A DNA stretch of 64,000 nt from Pyxicephalus adspersus (Eukaryota > Chordata > Amphibia > Anura > Pyxicephalidae). Shown in pieces: positions 24,459 through 37,559 of this stretch (the first letter of the stretch is position 1; each line of letters starts with the position of its first letter). The stretch covers positions 26,708,527 to 26,772,526 of the forward strand of contig NC_092866.1 of assembly GCF_032062135.1 (NCBI RefSeq), written 5' to 3'. The notes under the pieces were generated by a model. It ran no database searches. It was not told the DNA's origin and saw only the letters and a list, made by a program, of their open reading frames with translations. The position numbers and the translations under genes were made by a program.

Positions 24459-25016
24459 TGTCATGGTGCTGCAGGGCAGGATGGTGGACCCTCCATGTCA
24501 CCAGCTCAGTTGGCACAGACGTGTGCGAGGCACAGAGTCTAAGCAGCTGCCCCGTCTTCACCAAAGCCTCTAGAGGCCAGTATGTTACACTGGGGGCAAC
24601 TGCCAGATTGCAGCCCCTGTGCATGCAGAGTGCAGGAACATGAGACAGAAGCGTGGTCAAACAAGCTAGAGGCTAGGGTAGGAGGCAAGCAGGAGTAGTC
24701 AAGGGTCAAAGCCAGAGTTGATACACAGGAAATCAGTAGCTGGAGACAGAAGCAAGAATAGCAGGAACCTAGTTGTTCAGGCAACTTCCTGTTGCCAGTA
24801 ACTTCCTTATAAAGGGAAGGTCATATAATGGATGGGGCCATGTGACCTGCAGACAACCTAACTCACCACCAGTGGGAGTGCTGGAGAAGAGGCAGTTCAG
24901 GTGCTATTCACATGTTTGCCAGCAGGCGGAGTGCACCTGCAGAATTACATGACCTGGACCAGGAAGTGAGCAGGGACTGAGCAGAGCTAGAGCTGGTACA
25001 GTGGCGATTTGTGACA
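24459..25016 (-). mobile_element. Solo LTR with intact 5-bp target-site duplication
   Basis: The 558-bp unit begins TGTCATGGTGCTGCAGG and ends GCGATTTGTGACA, so the termini are TGTCA...TGACA. It is flanked by ACGGC at 24454-24458 and ACGGC at 25017-25021, a 5-bp TSD as made by retroviral-type integrases. No internal protein region or second LTR is adjacent, hence a solo LTR left by recombination. It matches 45480-45730 in the opposite orientation (for example GGTCAAAGCCAGAGTTG against its complement). The minus orientation is uncertain. Confidence 0.8.
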
Positions 25017-25021
25017 ACGGC

Positions 25022-28000
25022 AGACCCAGTGAGATCTTGACCCTGGTCTAAATACATCTGATATAAGCAAAATCAAGCACAAGATAGGTCCCCTTCCAAT
25101 GATCTAGCTTCCTGGGGGATAAATTCTCTGTAATTACCAGTTAAGGAATTGAACAAATGAAGGTGCTAAGTGACCAAGAGTAACCGGTGAACAATGAGGC
25201 ATCTGAACCCCAACCCTTCAGTGTTATGAACTCAAGTCCTACACCTAAAGGAGTTCAAGAGTAAGTTGCATTAGTGGGAACACCACTTCAATATTACTTG
25301 GTGAAACCTAGGGTATTTGGCAACCATGATCAACCTATGGATGACAAACCATTGTAATAGCAACTGCTGGATCTCAATTAGCTTTGTGGCAGTAACACAC
25401 CACAAATAGACACCAAAAAACACCATCCAGGAAATAGAAAGGTATGGTAAATCCAAAAAGAAGGTCCTGAAGAGTTCTGAACTCTGATTGCTGGATTCAG
25501 AGTGCTAGCCATTACATCATGGAACTCCTACTAGCAAAGGCTCAAAATTATTGGAAAACTTGAATATAGCTGGTATTGGTAATAGTTTTCCTTGCTTTAT
25601 ATGGGTTTTCACCACCCATTCATAGCAGCCTAGGTGCAGCCTCATTTGCCTTTCAAGCTCTAACAGGGGACGTTGTGAGAGGAGGACCAGAACAACATTG
25701 AAATGAAGAGAAGCCCTAACACTCAGTTGCCTTGGGAGCATGCACCACAGCCATATGAGCCTGTTGAAGATTGCTAAAAAAGCCAGTTCCTTTGAGGTAC
25801 ACTTCAGGAACCTGTGAATCAAAGGCACTTGGGGAAACAGCTAATTGTTATCTTAACTGCCCCCAGGGCTTGCTGCCAAGAACAGCCCTAAAAAGAAGAT
25901 CCACCGTATGTGGTTTGTCAGTGATGCAACAGATCCACTTGTGGGAGGAAGGACCACTGTACCACATTCAAGGTACTTCTGATGTAAATCCATTGTGACC
26001 ATTTACTGTTGACTATATAGAATAAAGACTTGAATTTAAATATATTCAGCTGGCATGGTAATGCCCATTCACAGAGGAACTTATTTTTCAAGGAAAATGG
26101 GTTGAAAAACTAGAAGACCTTGGGAGACCGCTCTAGTTTCAGAATATTTGGACCTGTCACCTTTATTGGGCTGGGCCAATCTTCTGGGGCTATCTGCCTC
26201 AAAACAAAGTGTACCCCACTTGTTGGCATCTGATGTAATTATTACCTAATCAATTGAAAGAAAACAATGACAACAACTGAGATCTTGTCTGCCCAATCAT
26301 CATAGAATGCTAGTTTTCATTTCTCTTCTGGAAGGGTTGGGACCCCCATTGGGGCCCACTATGTCATAGTTACCATTGAGATCTTTGTGGGCTCATGTCT
26401 TTAGGGTATCATGTCACAATGAATTACTTGGTCTTGCAGGCAGATTCTTCAAAGAATGGTTGGTAGAATATGTTTATTCAAGAACAATAACCAATATTAG
26501 ATCTTTACCCTGCCATCCACCCTCCCAGATATACTAGATCTGTGTGGGAAGTAAGACACTTCTCTAAGTTCATCATCCACACAAGTCTTTTAATGGAAAG
26601 GAAGGGATCTCCTATGGTCCAATGGGGGAATATTGTCTGAGTAATAGATACAAATCGCTTTTTGACCTAGAGAGGCCACATCTTCCCAAATGATCTTTGT
26701 GAAAACTCTGGATGACATGGATAGCCTGAACAGTATATGACTGGAAAAAAAAGGGTAACATACAAAGAAAAGGAATTTCTGAAATTGTTGATGTGCAAGG
26801 AACAGGGAAGTAGACACTAATGGAAAGAAACCAATCCGTTGGCAGAACTGCTTGAAGAAGGACTTATGGAGGCTTTATCTCAATGGATCTGCTATGATAA
26901 CAGGGTCTTCACATGCACCCTTTTCACTGTCAAGAGTAGGCTTCCTAAATTAGTCCTTTCCTGAAATTCTCTTCTAGGAAATGAAACCTTAGTTCCTGAT
27001 GGTGTTTCCTGCCACAGCATAATCCAGTTTAAAACTGCAGAGGTCCTGTTTGCAACAACCTTGCTTAAGTTCAAGAGCTTTTTGCTGGTAAATGCCATAA
27101 GCATAATTCTAGCCACTTACCTGACTATGTCAATGAATATTTCCACTAGGCAACCAGCTTACATCCTCAGGTGTTTAATTGCAGTTGATATCTCAGGTTT
27201 TCTGAGCTAGGTGAATCTGCTGAATCAACACCCATGTTCAAACCTAATGGGCTCCAGAGACTTAAAACATGGCCAGCTGGTAAAATGATCTGTTTATTAA
27301 GGTCTATACTTCTCTGTGAAACATCACAAAAAGATACGGTGTAGTGAAGAGAGACCAATGGCTGGCAGAGACAGACCAATTCCATTCTGGGCTGAGGTGG
27401 TCAGAAACATGTTAGCTTGCTTATCTGTGAAAAAAATCTTTGTTACAAAAAGCCATGTACTATGTAATGTGTTTGAACCGGCCATTTATACACTGCGTTG
27501 AAAGCCTGTGTGATAGTATTAAAATGCAGGAACACATTTGAAAGACAGTAATATGGCTCTGTTATTTACAACAGGAAATGTTTGTTCTAGAACCTTCATG
27601 GCAAGATCACCATGTGAGTGATATCATTGCAGTGTATACCCTTGAGGAGAGAAGACTGAAGCACCTGCCTACAGCAGATTGGTGGCTTGATCAACAATTT
27701 GGAAAAACAGTTCTTTACTGTACAGTGTTCAATACAGAAATTTTGTTCAGCTGGGTGGATAGAAATTGTAGGTTGGTGGCAGCACCTATATTGTGACCCA
27801 ACTCCTCAGTAATCACCCAAAAACAGCCGGGTAGTTACTAAAATGTGCCGGATTTTGCGCCCAGTTGAAAGGGGCTGGGGGGAGAGCACTGCTGTGTATT
27901 GTAATGAAAAGATTTATTAATGCAGATTCCATGCAGTAACTGTACAAATATTAAAGAGTCATCTTTAAGGATCATTGTTTCTTGCATTTACAGACCTTCA

Positions 28001-28259
28001 CAAACTGTGCATAATGGCCTCAAAGGTTGTTATCTCTTTCAGTACTGTAGGCACACACCTTGTACACAAGTGGTACATTGTCAATTTATTACCATTTACT
28101 CTTGCAGTTACAAATATTCCATAGAAATGGAATGTTGTCACTATAGAGGGTATTGATCCTAAAACTTTTGCAGGTACAGTCAACTACCAGTATCTCCAAT
28201 TTAGGGAAACCTACAATTTTTTTTCTGCATTTTACTTTCTTTTTAGCACCTGGTTTTTA
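25022..28259. other. Unclassified intronic sequence
   Basis: This 3.2-kb stretch has moderate GC, short open frames on both strands and no motif I recognise. It may be an old large element whose proteins are no longer readable. GTAATCACCCAAAAACAGCC near 27810 looks like a dispersed repeat, but I found no second copy in the window. Confidence 0.3.
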
Positions 28260-29490
28260 GTCCCTTGGTATTGGACAGAACCTGGAAATGAAAGTACATT
28301 TTGATTCCCTTTCATGCCTTTGGATTGAATCATCATCATCTGTTCGCCCGACTCCAACACAACGGCTGCTGCTACTATCCTGAACTGCCTCTTACCCACG
28401 CCACCTCCCTCTCTCTGATTCATCCTATCCCACACCTGGAACTCCACAACTACTCCTACAACCCATTCTACAGCTGCAACTCACATGGCTTTCTGTTAGC
28501 CATATTGTTTAATGTGTTCCTGTGATTTACAATTTTTTGTTACGATGTATCATTCACCCTGTACTCACTCTGTTAACTCCTTGTCCTCCTTCTCCCTCAC
28601 TCTACTGTTTTCTCAGTCTGTACTGCTGCAGCTTTTTGTATCTACAGCTACTTGGTCCTGACATCTTACCAAACCCTGGTCTCCACCCCTCACACAGTGT
28701 TTCTCTTCCCTACCCTTTCACAAGATTCTGAACATTTCCAGGTCTTGTCACTTTCACCTGCACAACATCCAAACATCCAAAATCTGCTTATACTTGTCCC
28801 CAAAGACCACCAAACTCCTTTTACAATTGTCTGGACTACTGTAACATCCTCCTCTCTGGTATTCCACTAACCGGACTCTCTCCTTTACAGTCTGTTATGA
28901 ATGCTACAGCCAGACTCATCCATCCTTCCCTCCGCTCCTCTTCTGCTGCATCTCTTTTTTCACTGGCTTCCATTTCACCTTAGAATGAAATTCAAGCTCC
29001 TGTGCTTTGCCTTCAAATCCCTAGTTCTTGTCCCACTTACCTTTCTGACCTGATAGAACAATACACCCCTACCCACTCTCTTTGCTCCTCCAGTGACCTA
29101 CTAATGACTTTCTCACTCATAACCCCGACACACACATGGCTCCAGGACTTTTCTACAGATCCCCTGACACTATGAAATTGTCTTCCTCATCCTATTCGGC
29201 TTACCCCTACTTTCTGCTCATTTAAAAGAGAACTCAAAACCCATCTTTTCAAACTTGGCTACCTATCTTCTGTCTCCTAAAACCTCTCCACTTCCTACCA
29301 CTACATATCTCCCCTCCTATTGTTTGCTACTTTCCCTACCTCTTAAATTCTAAGCTTTTCTGGGCAGGGTCCTCTCCTCCTCCTGTGTCACTGTCTGTAT
29401 CGGTCTGTCATTTCCAACCCCTATTTAATGTACAGTGCTGCGTAATATATTGGCACTATATAAATACTCTTTATTAATAATATTAATAAT
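28260..29490 (+). mobile_element. L2-clade LINE copy 2, internally deleted
   Basis: The 5' part near 28650-28710 reads LLGPDILPNPGLHPSHS, like the GDIxxNPGP entry of L2/CR1 ORF2 endonucleases. Near 28735 it jumps to TTTCCAGGTCTTGTCACTTT, which corresponds to about 8885 of the other L2 copy, so the whole RT core is missing. From there to GTACAGTGCTGCGTAATATA and the AATAAT tail it runs parallel to the copy at 8885-9650. Confidence 0.8.
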
Positions 29491-30136
29491 AATATTAGTA
29501 ATAACAACTATTTCTACCAGCTGACAGACTCCCCTTAATATGTCAGTGCTTAGTGAATATTCTGCCTGGCTATGCTCACCCCTGCATAACCTTGGAAAGT
29601 AATAATTATCCAATCCACAGCAGAAGGATGACCATTTCAGTGCACAGTATTGCAGGGTACACATGCCTGAGTTTTTACCACTACATTGCATAATGAAACT
29701 AAACAATAGCTGTATTATAAGCAACCCAATGAGGGGTCCAAACTCACAACCTTGTTTTTCTTATTTACACACAGAACCATAAGGCTGGCTAGTGAGCCAC
29801 ATCCATCTGTAAAAGGTGTTTCCCACATGGCCTGGTTCTTTACACTATGTGATTCAAATTTTAATTTCTAGTATTTAGCATAGAGAGACATTGTCAATTG
29901 TCAGCATTACACACATACACATACATTATGTTGAACAATGGCTCCATAGCAAAGATCGTAAAGAGATCTCATTCATTCCTCCACCAGGTATAGGATTTGC
30001 AGCAAACCCAAAACTTGACAGACTCCGTGCACCCCTGCAATACAAGACACACCTGAACACATGCTTTTGTATGTCTGCACACAGCTATCTTGCACCAAAT
30101 CGGCTTCTTTAAGGAAAAAGTATTTATTCACATATT
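29491..30136. other. Intronic sequence, no recognised feature
   Basis: No coding potential or named repeat was seen after the AAT-rich L2 tail. Confidence 0.4.
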
Positions 30137-30361
30137 AGGTCTGATTTATTAAACCTCTCCAAGGCTGGAGAGGATACACTTTCATCAGTGAAGCTGGGTG
30201 ATCCAGCAAACCCGTAATGGATCTGGTCCAGGATTCAAAACATTTGCTAGCAAACAGCAAAGGACTTTGAAGAAATCCATTCCAGGTATGCTTCGTCACC
30301 CAGGTTCACTGATAAACGTGAATTCTCTGCAGCCTTGGAGAGTTTTCATAAATCATGCCCA
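30137..30361. mobile_element. Palindromic MITE, copy 2
   Basis: AGGTCTGATTTATTAAACCT with CTCCAAGGCTGGAGAGGATA at the left is mirrored by GCAGCCTTGGAGAGTTTTCA and TAAATCATGCCC at the right. The central GATCCAGCAAACCCG and GGATCTGGTCCAGGATTCAA are shared with copy 1. Confidence 0.8.
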
Positions 30362-31524
30362 TTGTTTTTGTGGCTCCACATAAAATCATGGCACACATAA
30401 AAGATTTCAAGCTCTCACCAGCATATCTATTAGGCAGATTCCAGGATTTACATTATGATCCATACATATAGAGAGATTGCCATAACTGTGAGCCACAGAT
30501 GGAGTGTGTGTGGAGATTTGTTACTTAAATTTAACAAGCGTTATACCATGCCCCAAGGGAGGGGGGACTTCACCTGGACGGTGTACAGCCATAAATTTAA
30601 TCCAGCCAGGTAGGTGGCTAGGACAGTGCTGAGAATACACAGGAGAAAAAAAGAAGGAGCACTAGGCATATGGACTGCCTTGAATTATCTAGTTAGGTCC
30701 TTAGATTGGGAGTAGAAGGGGAATATCCATTGTGTGCTGACATGGAGTCATCATGAGAACTAGAATGTTTTACAAGGTGCTAACAGCTTCATGTTTCTCT
30801 TGATAAAATTATGTTTGAAAATTCCTTTTTTTATGCGATAACCTTTATTGCATGCGGTAAATTTACTAATTTAGTGAAGCGTTACCTTAAAAGATTTTAC
30901 TTTAAAAAACTGAAAGGTATTTTATTCAATGTATTGTCTTCATAAACTATACTGGTTTTGTTATATTTCATTTACTGATTGTTTGGGTATGTATTCTTGA
31001 TAAACAATTGCATTTTCTTGTCACCTAAATGTATTCCTAAAATGTTTTTGTATTTTATACGATTTGATAATGAAGAATATGCCCAAAAAATGTAGAGTGT
31101 CATTAAACATTCACTGACACCGTATGGACTGCAGACTTGAAAGGTTTTACTGATTCATTAAAAAAGTGATTTATAAATATAGTCTTAATTCTAACATGTA
31201 TAGTATATGCAACATGATAAAAATGTTATGTTTTATTTAAAACTCCTTATTTGCTAAAATGTATATGTGTCTTCCAATGTCCCAGTGTTACCTGGCCACA
31301 CTTTCCTGTTGCTCACTTGCTCCCACTACTAATGTTTTATCTCTGCCAGCTGGAACATAGCACTGTCCTTTCTATTTATTAATGGAGGTCTGTTTTGGGT
31401 CAAAACAAATAAAAGGATGAAAGAGGGCTAATTGATTTGAATTATGAAACAAAGGGGAAACCTTACATGCATTATATATATATTTTTTTTTTTGTTTTGT
31501 TATTTTCTTTCATTCGCGTTAAAG
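30362..31524 (+). other. Intronic sequence before the SS2 microexon
   Basis: AT-rich. It ends in a T-rich tract (31478-31520) serving the exon B acceptor. No mobile element was recognised, so the 1.1 kb before the microexon is unusually clean for this window. Confidence 0.5.
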
Positions 31525-31569
31525 CATGCAGGCATCGGACATGCTCTGGTAAACAAACTCCATTACCTG
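31525..31569 (+). CDS. NRXN2: Neurexin-2 alternatively spliced microexon at splice site 2 (SS2)
   Basis: This 45-nt exon encodes HAGIGHALVNKLHYL, the known SS2 insert of the LNS2 domain. It enters and leaves in phase 0, so exon A can join to it, or directly to exon C, without a frameshift. The acceptor is unusual: a T-rich tract ends in GTTAAAG with purines just before the exon. Two donors are visible: CTG/GTAGAT at 31569/31570 gives 15 residues, and CTG/GTAAAC at 31548/31549 gives 8 residues (HAGIGHAL). Neurexin SS2 is known to have 8- and 15-residue forms, and the insert lies at the rim of the LNS2 calcium-binding and ligand surface. The exon has about 12 kb of intron before it and 11 kb after it. 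Confidence 0.93.
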
Positions 31570-32426
31570 GTAGATATCACTCCAATTGTATCCCTGGGGT
31601 TTATTCCAGCTCCTGTCTTCTGTTCCGTTCACAGCTCAAAAACCTAAAGTCCCTTAACCACTGTACCTTTTCACCTCTCACCCTAAAACTCTCCTTAAGT
31701 CCTTTCTATCTTTTTCAGACAATGTTATTGTAGCTTGAGGCACTCATCTATAATTTCAAAATGAATTCCATGCTTTATTATTTAATTTTTTGCCATTTGT
31801 TTTATGGGTCCTTATAACTAGCACAAATGTGTTCTCAATAGATTCTGAGTATAATTCCTATTGTTATAGTTTACTGTTTGTAGGTTTGTACTTGAAACAA
31901 GTCTCATGCAGGTTTATTGTTGTCAATTAATGAAGGTGATAGAAAATAAGTTAAGTAAAGAAAATGTTCTAGATCTCCAGTTTCTCTGGTAGCAGTATTT
32001 GTTTTTAACTGTGTTTTATCTCTGTTGTCAGTGCATACACATGAGCATATGCTTTTAGATTGTCCACTATTTTATGGTATTATTATTGTAGATTTCAGTG
32101 ATTCCTGATGCTGTTTTTTTCATGTGTCAGGTAGGGGGTTTTGTAGAAATGGTTAGTACATAAGGTAAATCATTGTTGAATCCTAGTTTTTGTTTACCTA
32201 GATGTTCCTTGCAAGTGTATTTGAATCATAGTGACACCATGTGGTCTTTAATGGAGTTGCTTAGTTATTTTCATAAAATTATTAACTACATATTGGAATA
32301 GGCACTAGGATATACCATTACCTTTGCTCCTGCTGAGATTTGCAATATTTTAATGTAAGCAAGGTTTCAGCAGTATGACATGTATGGACTTCATATAATG
32401 TTTAGTAAGTCCTATTTAACATGAGT

Positions 32427-33403
32427 GGGCCTGATTTATTAAAACATACGTATCTACTCGGTCCAATAATATATCTGCAGAGCTAGCTGAATAGCCCAGT
32501 TGTATTTTCACTTTTTTCACTATGCACCTTTCAAGCTTTTAGACATGTACATCTATTACTGAGTACATGTCAAACTCATGAACAAATCTGGTTCACTAAG
32601 GAATGTTCATGGTTTGAAAGATGAGTTTCATGGTCAGAACATACAGCATATGCCTAAGTTATGGCATATCTAGAAAAAACATAGCATTTTTTGCTTCTGC
32701 TATGTATATTTTAGGCTACATGAAATGGTCATTAATATCACTAAAATTGGCTTAATAACACAAATACACACTCAAACAGGATTTGTATACAGTGCTGCTT
32801 GCATTTAAAATTTTCAGTGATAGTTGACCATAGACGTTACACATATTTGTTTCAGCTGAACAGAGTTAAGGTCCTTCGACTTATGACACTTAAGTGAATT
32901 TAAAAGTGGTTTTACTGCTCAAAACTACTTGAAAAAAATGAATGGGTCATTTTTTACCTTTTTTATGCAGGCAGTGGGTAGTACCCCCAAAAAGATGAAT
33001 TATTGAGTTTAATCATTGCTTAATAAAGCTTTAAGCAGTTGCAAAAAAAAGTTCACTGTTCCTCTATGTATGCAGTTACCTGAAAAAAAAACATAAGCAT
33101 AGTGGTTACTGCCTAGTGCCCCAGAAACATGCTGCTAGTCTGAACATTCCCTTACAGCTTGTCCTTTGTTTCCCACATGCTTATAATGCACTTTGTAGCA
33201 TTTTGTTACCCTATTTTCAGAATTTTGTGATTTGTTTTTATGTTAAGGTAGGCATGACAGCATTCTTTTTTGGATGTTTTCTCAAAAGTGCAAACTTGCA
33301 CTGTAACATATGCCTTAAACATAACTGCATAGATGCAAATCTGTTTCAGTTCCTTTACAGAGGGTTCTCTCTGCTGTGCCTTTCCTTTTAGTAAATCAGG
33401 CCC
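32427..33403. mobile_element. Non-autonomous element of about 1 kb with GGGCCTGATTTA inverted ends
   Basis: The left end GGGCCTGATTTATTAAAA is mirrored by the right end TTTTAGTAAATCAGGCCC. The interior is not a simple palindrome and encodes nothing recognisable. The ends are nearly the same as those of the 225-bp palindromic MITEs. Confidence 0.6.
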
Positions 33404-36400
33404 TATAAGTGTAAGAAATAGTAGTCAATAGTCAAGTCAATAGTAAGAATATAGTGTGTAACCATCTGAAAGCCTATGCATGCAAAGCATATTGGAATTA
33501 TTGAGTTAGGTAAACTGATGTGCATCTGGTTGCAGGATGTTCTTGTAGGTCAGAGTGTAGAGTGGCACCTTGTGGTGGTTGTGTATACTGAAATCTAAAG
33601 ATAACATGAAACTTGTTTAGTATGAGGATTTATTGATTCTATTGATTATTGAAACATAGTGTTTCCTGGTTTTCCCTTTAAAGGGTCATATGAAGAACTA
33701 TCATTTTTTGTTTAGGTTTCATTTTTTAGATATTTTTATTTTTATTCCTTCTTTTACATTCCTCTGCTCCAGTCTTCCTTGCTGTTCCTCTTCTTTCTCA
33801 GTAATCTCACTGACTCATGCACATATTCTCCCAGCATTAAACACTGCTTACTGTACTGAATGGGCTCCGGTTAGAGGGTTGGGGGGGTCTCTCATGGCAG
33901 CCTGTGTTGTAGGAAGTGGAGAGTAAGCTTTGGGGTACAGTAGTCTGATCATACACAGATTATTGTTTAGCTGCTTACCTATAACCCTTACACACATTCT
34001 TTTCTTTCCCCACTTGTTGTTTCTCAGTGGATAACAAAGTATTTTCCTTTAATCTGGCTGCCATTATAGATCACCCTCCTTCTTAAACAATGCATGTTGT
34101 AAGTGGGAGGGGGCTGCAATAAGGCATGAATTAACATATTCCATTTCTATCACGTAAATCTTGTATGGTAGCTCCACTAACATAACCCTCTATCCTCTTT
34201 TACACTGTGCCATCTGTTTCCCATTCAGGAGTCATAAAGTGTGCAGAGGATTCATTATATTTTATTAACTTGATGACTCTCTGAAAGTTCTTATAATGTT
34301 CATTTTTTTTTTATATTGTAATTCGGTAACATAAACATCACTCTTTTTTTTACACTACTATTTTGTTTTATTTGTTTTTTTTTTTTATTATTGTTATTTT
34401 TTTTTTCATGTTAAACTAAATTTCTTTATTTACTGTTTGCCACACAACCCTTCTTTGTTTCTTTGACATAACGCCTTTATCATCAGGATTCATTTGGCTG
34501 CTGTGTTCCAACAAGCATGGGGCTTTAGCATGAACTGAATGGACCCCCCCCCCCCCCCCCCTTACTTCCATTAACTACATTAACTGCATGCCTAAAAATG
34601 TAATGCCTCCCTGGCCAATGATCTTATTTACTCTTTGTTCAGGGATGTATTAACTGCATGACCCTACCCCCCTCCTGCATGTCCCCTCTCTTGTGATCTG
34701 TGACATGTTTAACTCAGGTTTGATTACTAATAAACTGAAATCTAATTAATGACTTGTTTACTAATCAACATTTTTGTGTCTGGTCTGTTCCTCTGAGGGG
34801 GTCCACTAACTTTTCACTAATACTTTACATCTTTCCCTGTACCTCCCCTATCACCCTTGTCCCAAGACTGCAAAGCTTCTCCCCCTTCCTAACTCTAACC
34901 TTTAACCTGAATCCCTTCCAATTATGGGGAGACTTTGGAGGGCACTGTGCTGGTGTATAAATCAATCAAGATAAACTTTTTCTATGCACAATAGGAGAAA
35001 ATGGATTTTAATTAAAATGTACACACACATATAGGTAATAAAAAATCATATAAATTAAATAAAAAATGTAATATTAATTGCATGTATTAAATTGCTTCTT
35101 ATCTTTGTGACATACAGTCAATTACTTTAGGCAACATGTTTGCTTATAACATGTTTACCTTACAAACAATTAGGTTTAAATATTACAAGTGGCTCTTTTA
35201 GGGAAGTTCGTAGTTACCTCCTGATGGTAAAATAATGTTGACCGTTATCCAGGATGTATTTACACACTTATATAATGGGGTAGCCACAGGTTTGATAGGT
35301 TATGTGTGTCTTTTAAATAAACATGATATGTTTAATGAAAGGTACACTCTGGATGCTTGAATATAGTTGCATGACCTTGCAAATTATTATTACCATTTGC
35401 ACACTTTTTGCATTAAAAATGTACACATTTTTCACATTGTATTAAGCTGGAAAAAAATTACTAGTGTAATTTGTACAAGTAAATGTAGAAAATGTAAAAG
35501 TCATTTTGCACATTTTCTATTTTAAAGCAATGTGAACATGTGAATATTTTGGACAAATACTTATAAATAGATCACTGTAGGTTAAGTTATTGGGCTGACA
35601 GTGAGTCCATTAGTTTTGTTAGAGGAGAATAGGTGAATTGTAATAATGAGGCTTCATTAAGCATATATTTTTAAAGAGTTCAAAACTTTTTCTGAGATTT
35701 TGCATCCACTTCTTGTTGAAGACAACCTTAGCCAATGAAATGACATTTTTGTTTACTGAATTAAAGATGTGCTGCACTGTTCTTGTTATATCACAGAGTA
35801 TTCAGAAGAATTATGAAATAAATATACATTTGCTTTGCAAAACTTAAAAAAAAAGTATTTATTTTTTTAATTGAGAAAATATTTACCATTGATTTACTTC
35901 TCTACTTTTTTTTTACATTCTGAAAAATGTTGTAAAGTTACGCTGAATGTTGATCTGCGATTCCTATTACTGATTCCACATAGCTCCAGTCTTTGTGACT
36001 GCTACAGATTGCAAGTGTTAGCCAAAATAATTATTTTTGATTGATTGCATGTGATTCAACTGATCAACGTAGAGCAAGAAATTAAATCTGAATGCTTATT
36101 ACCAGTGTACACAGGATAGAAACTTTTTCAGAATCATAATAAATTAGAGTGTCTTAATCTGTAAAAGTTCTTGTTTCCCCGGGCCATCTTCCTTCCAGTA
36201 GTAATTAGTTACCTTTAACTGAACTTCTTGTTCTTGTTATGTTGAAAATACTTGTACAGTGCAAGGAAAATGTCCCTGTATTTATGTCTACATAGCTAGA
36301 ACAAACACCCTAAACCAATCATCATAGAATGTGAAAAGGCAGATGGGGGTGTATGGGAGTGTAAAAGTTGTAGGACCACCTTGTTTTACTCGCACACTCC

Positions 36401-37222
36401 CATTCTTAAGAATGTTTCAAGAAATTGGCATAGGTATCAGTCCTTCTATCTACATAACTGAAGGAGTGAATTGTTGTTTAATCGCCAGGTTAGACATGTT
36501 GAAGTTACATTATATGTGGGAGACAAATGCTTCAAGAATCTTTTAGAAAGAGAGCTTACTTAGCCAGAGTGGGAAGTTCTAATAAAGAAAGCAAATTGTG
36601 CATTGCCACCCAACACACCCCTGTAATAGCTACACAAAATCTTTCAAAATCTTCCTTCTATAAAAAACACATATTCGTAAAAGAGGCTCAACAACTTAGT
36701 CTGAGGGTCTCAGTATTTCAGAATCAAATTACTGGATAATGCTTAGCAGAGATCCATGCATTACCTTCCTGCCAGCAGATAAGGTAAGATGCAACATTGT
36801 AGTAAATACATCAAGTTACCATTCTAAGGTGACCAAAAACTGAGTCACTGAAGGGAGACACCAATAACTGCTCCAAGATAAAGTAATATACTGTTTACAA
36901 CAACTTGTAAAGACAAGATCCATTGATAGGACCTTATTCCACCATCTGTATTCTAGGGAAGCTACACCATACTTGTATTGACTCCCTAGAATACATAAGG
37001 AAGGTATCTTTCTACAACCAATTATTAGCGTTATCAATGCTGTCACATGTAACATTTCAACAACAACACAAGGACATAGTCAAGGTTCAGTTTTTCTATA
37101 CCTTAAGAAAATAGTCCACAGTTTGGATACAGATTTGCAACTAGCAGGAAATAAAGAGCCTACATCAAGCTGGAATAATCATCACTGAACAGCGGTGAGG
37201 GTTGGGTGTCCTTCAACGCCAT
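33404..37222. other. Intronic sequence with homopolymer runs
   Basis: Contains T-rich DNA at 34300-34420 and 18 C at 34544-34561. No gene or repeat family could be supported elsewhere. The 36331-37055 open frames have no recognisable motif. Confidence 0.4.
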
Positions 37223-37447
37223 GGATCTGGTTTAATAAAGCTCCCCACACTTAAAACTGAGAAGATTACTATCATGGAAAAACATGGGTGATCCAGAAAA
37301 CCTGGCAAGAATTTCAGTAAATTTATTTGTTATTAGTTGGTAAATGTTTTTAATCTTGGGCCACATCCATTGCAGGTTTTCTGGATCACCCAGGTTCTCC
37401 CATAATAGTATATCTTTGCCTTGAGGAGCTTTAATATATCAAGCCCC
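37223..37447. mobile_element. Palindromic MITE, copy 3 (divergent)
   Basis: GATCTGGTTTAATAAAGCTC at the left and GAGCTTTAATATATCAAGCC at the right are inverted. GGGTGATCCAGAAAACCTGG is mirrored by GCAGGTTTTCTGGATCACCC. It is related to copies 1 and 2 but from an older or separate subfamily. Confidence 0.65.
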
Positions 37448-37559
37448 ATCTGTCTTAAACATATAATGGCACTTTAAATTTCTACCCTGGGGATTTATTA
37501 ATAATTTACACCTCTCAGTCTGCTCCCGGACAATTACCATATGTCATGTTACATGTTGA

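Larger units (their letters stand above)
19540..31524 (+). other. Neurexin intron A-B
   Basis: This intron of about 12.0 kb separates exon A from the SS2 microexon. The first 2.6 kb (19540-22127) are AT-rich and show no clear gene or repeat. Next come a small palindromic element, a larger foldback element, unclassified sequence, a solo LTR, and unclassified sequence from 25022 to about 28260 in which no coding frame longer than about 100 codons was convincing. An L2 LINE and a palindromic MITE follow. The last 1.2 kb before exon B hold nothing recognisable. Confidence 0.85.
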
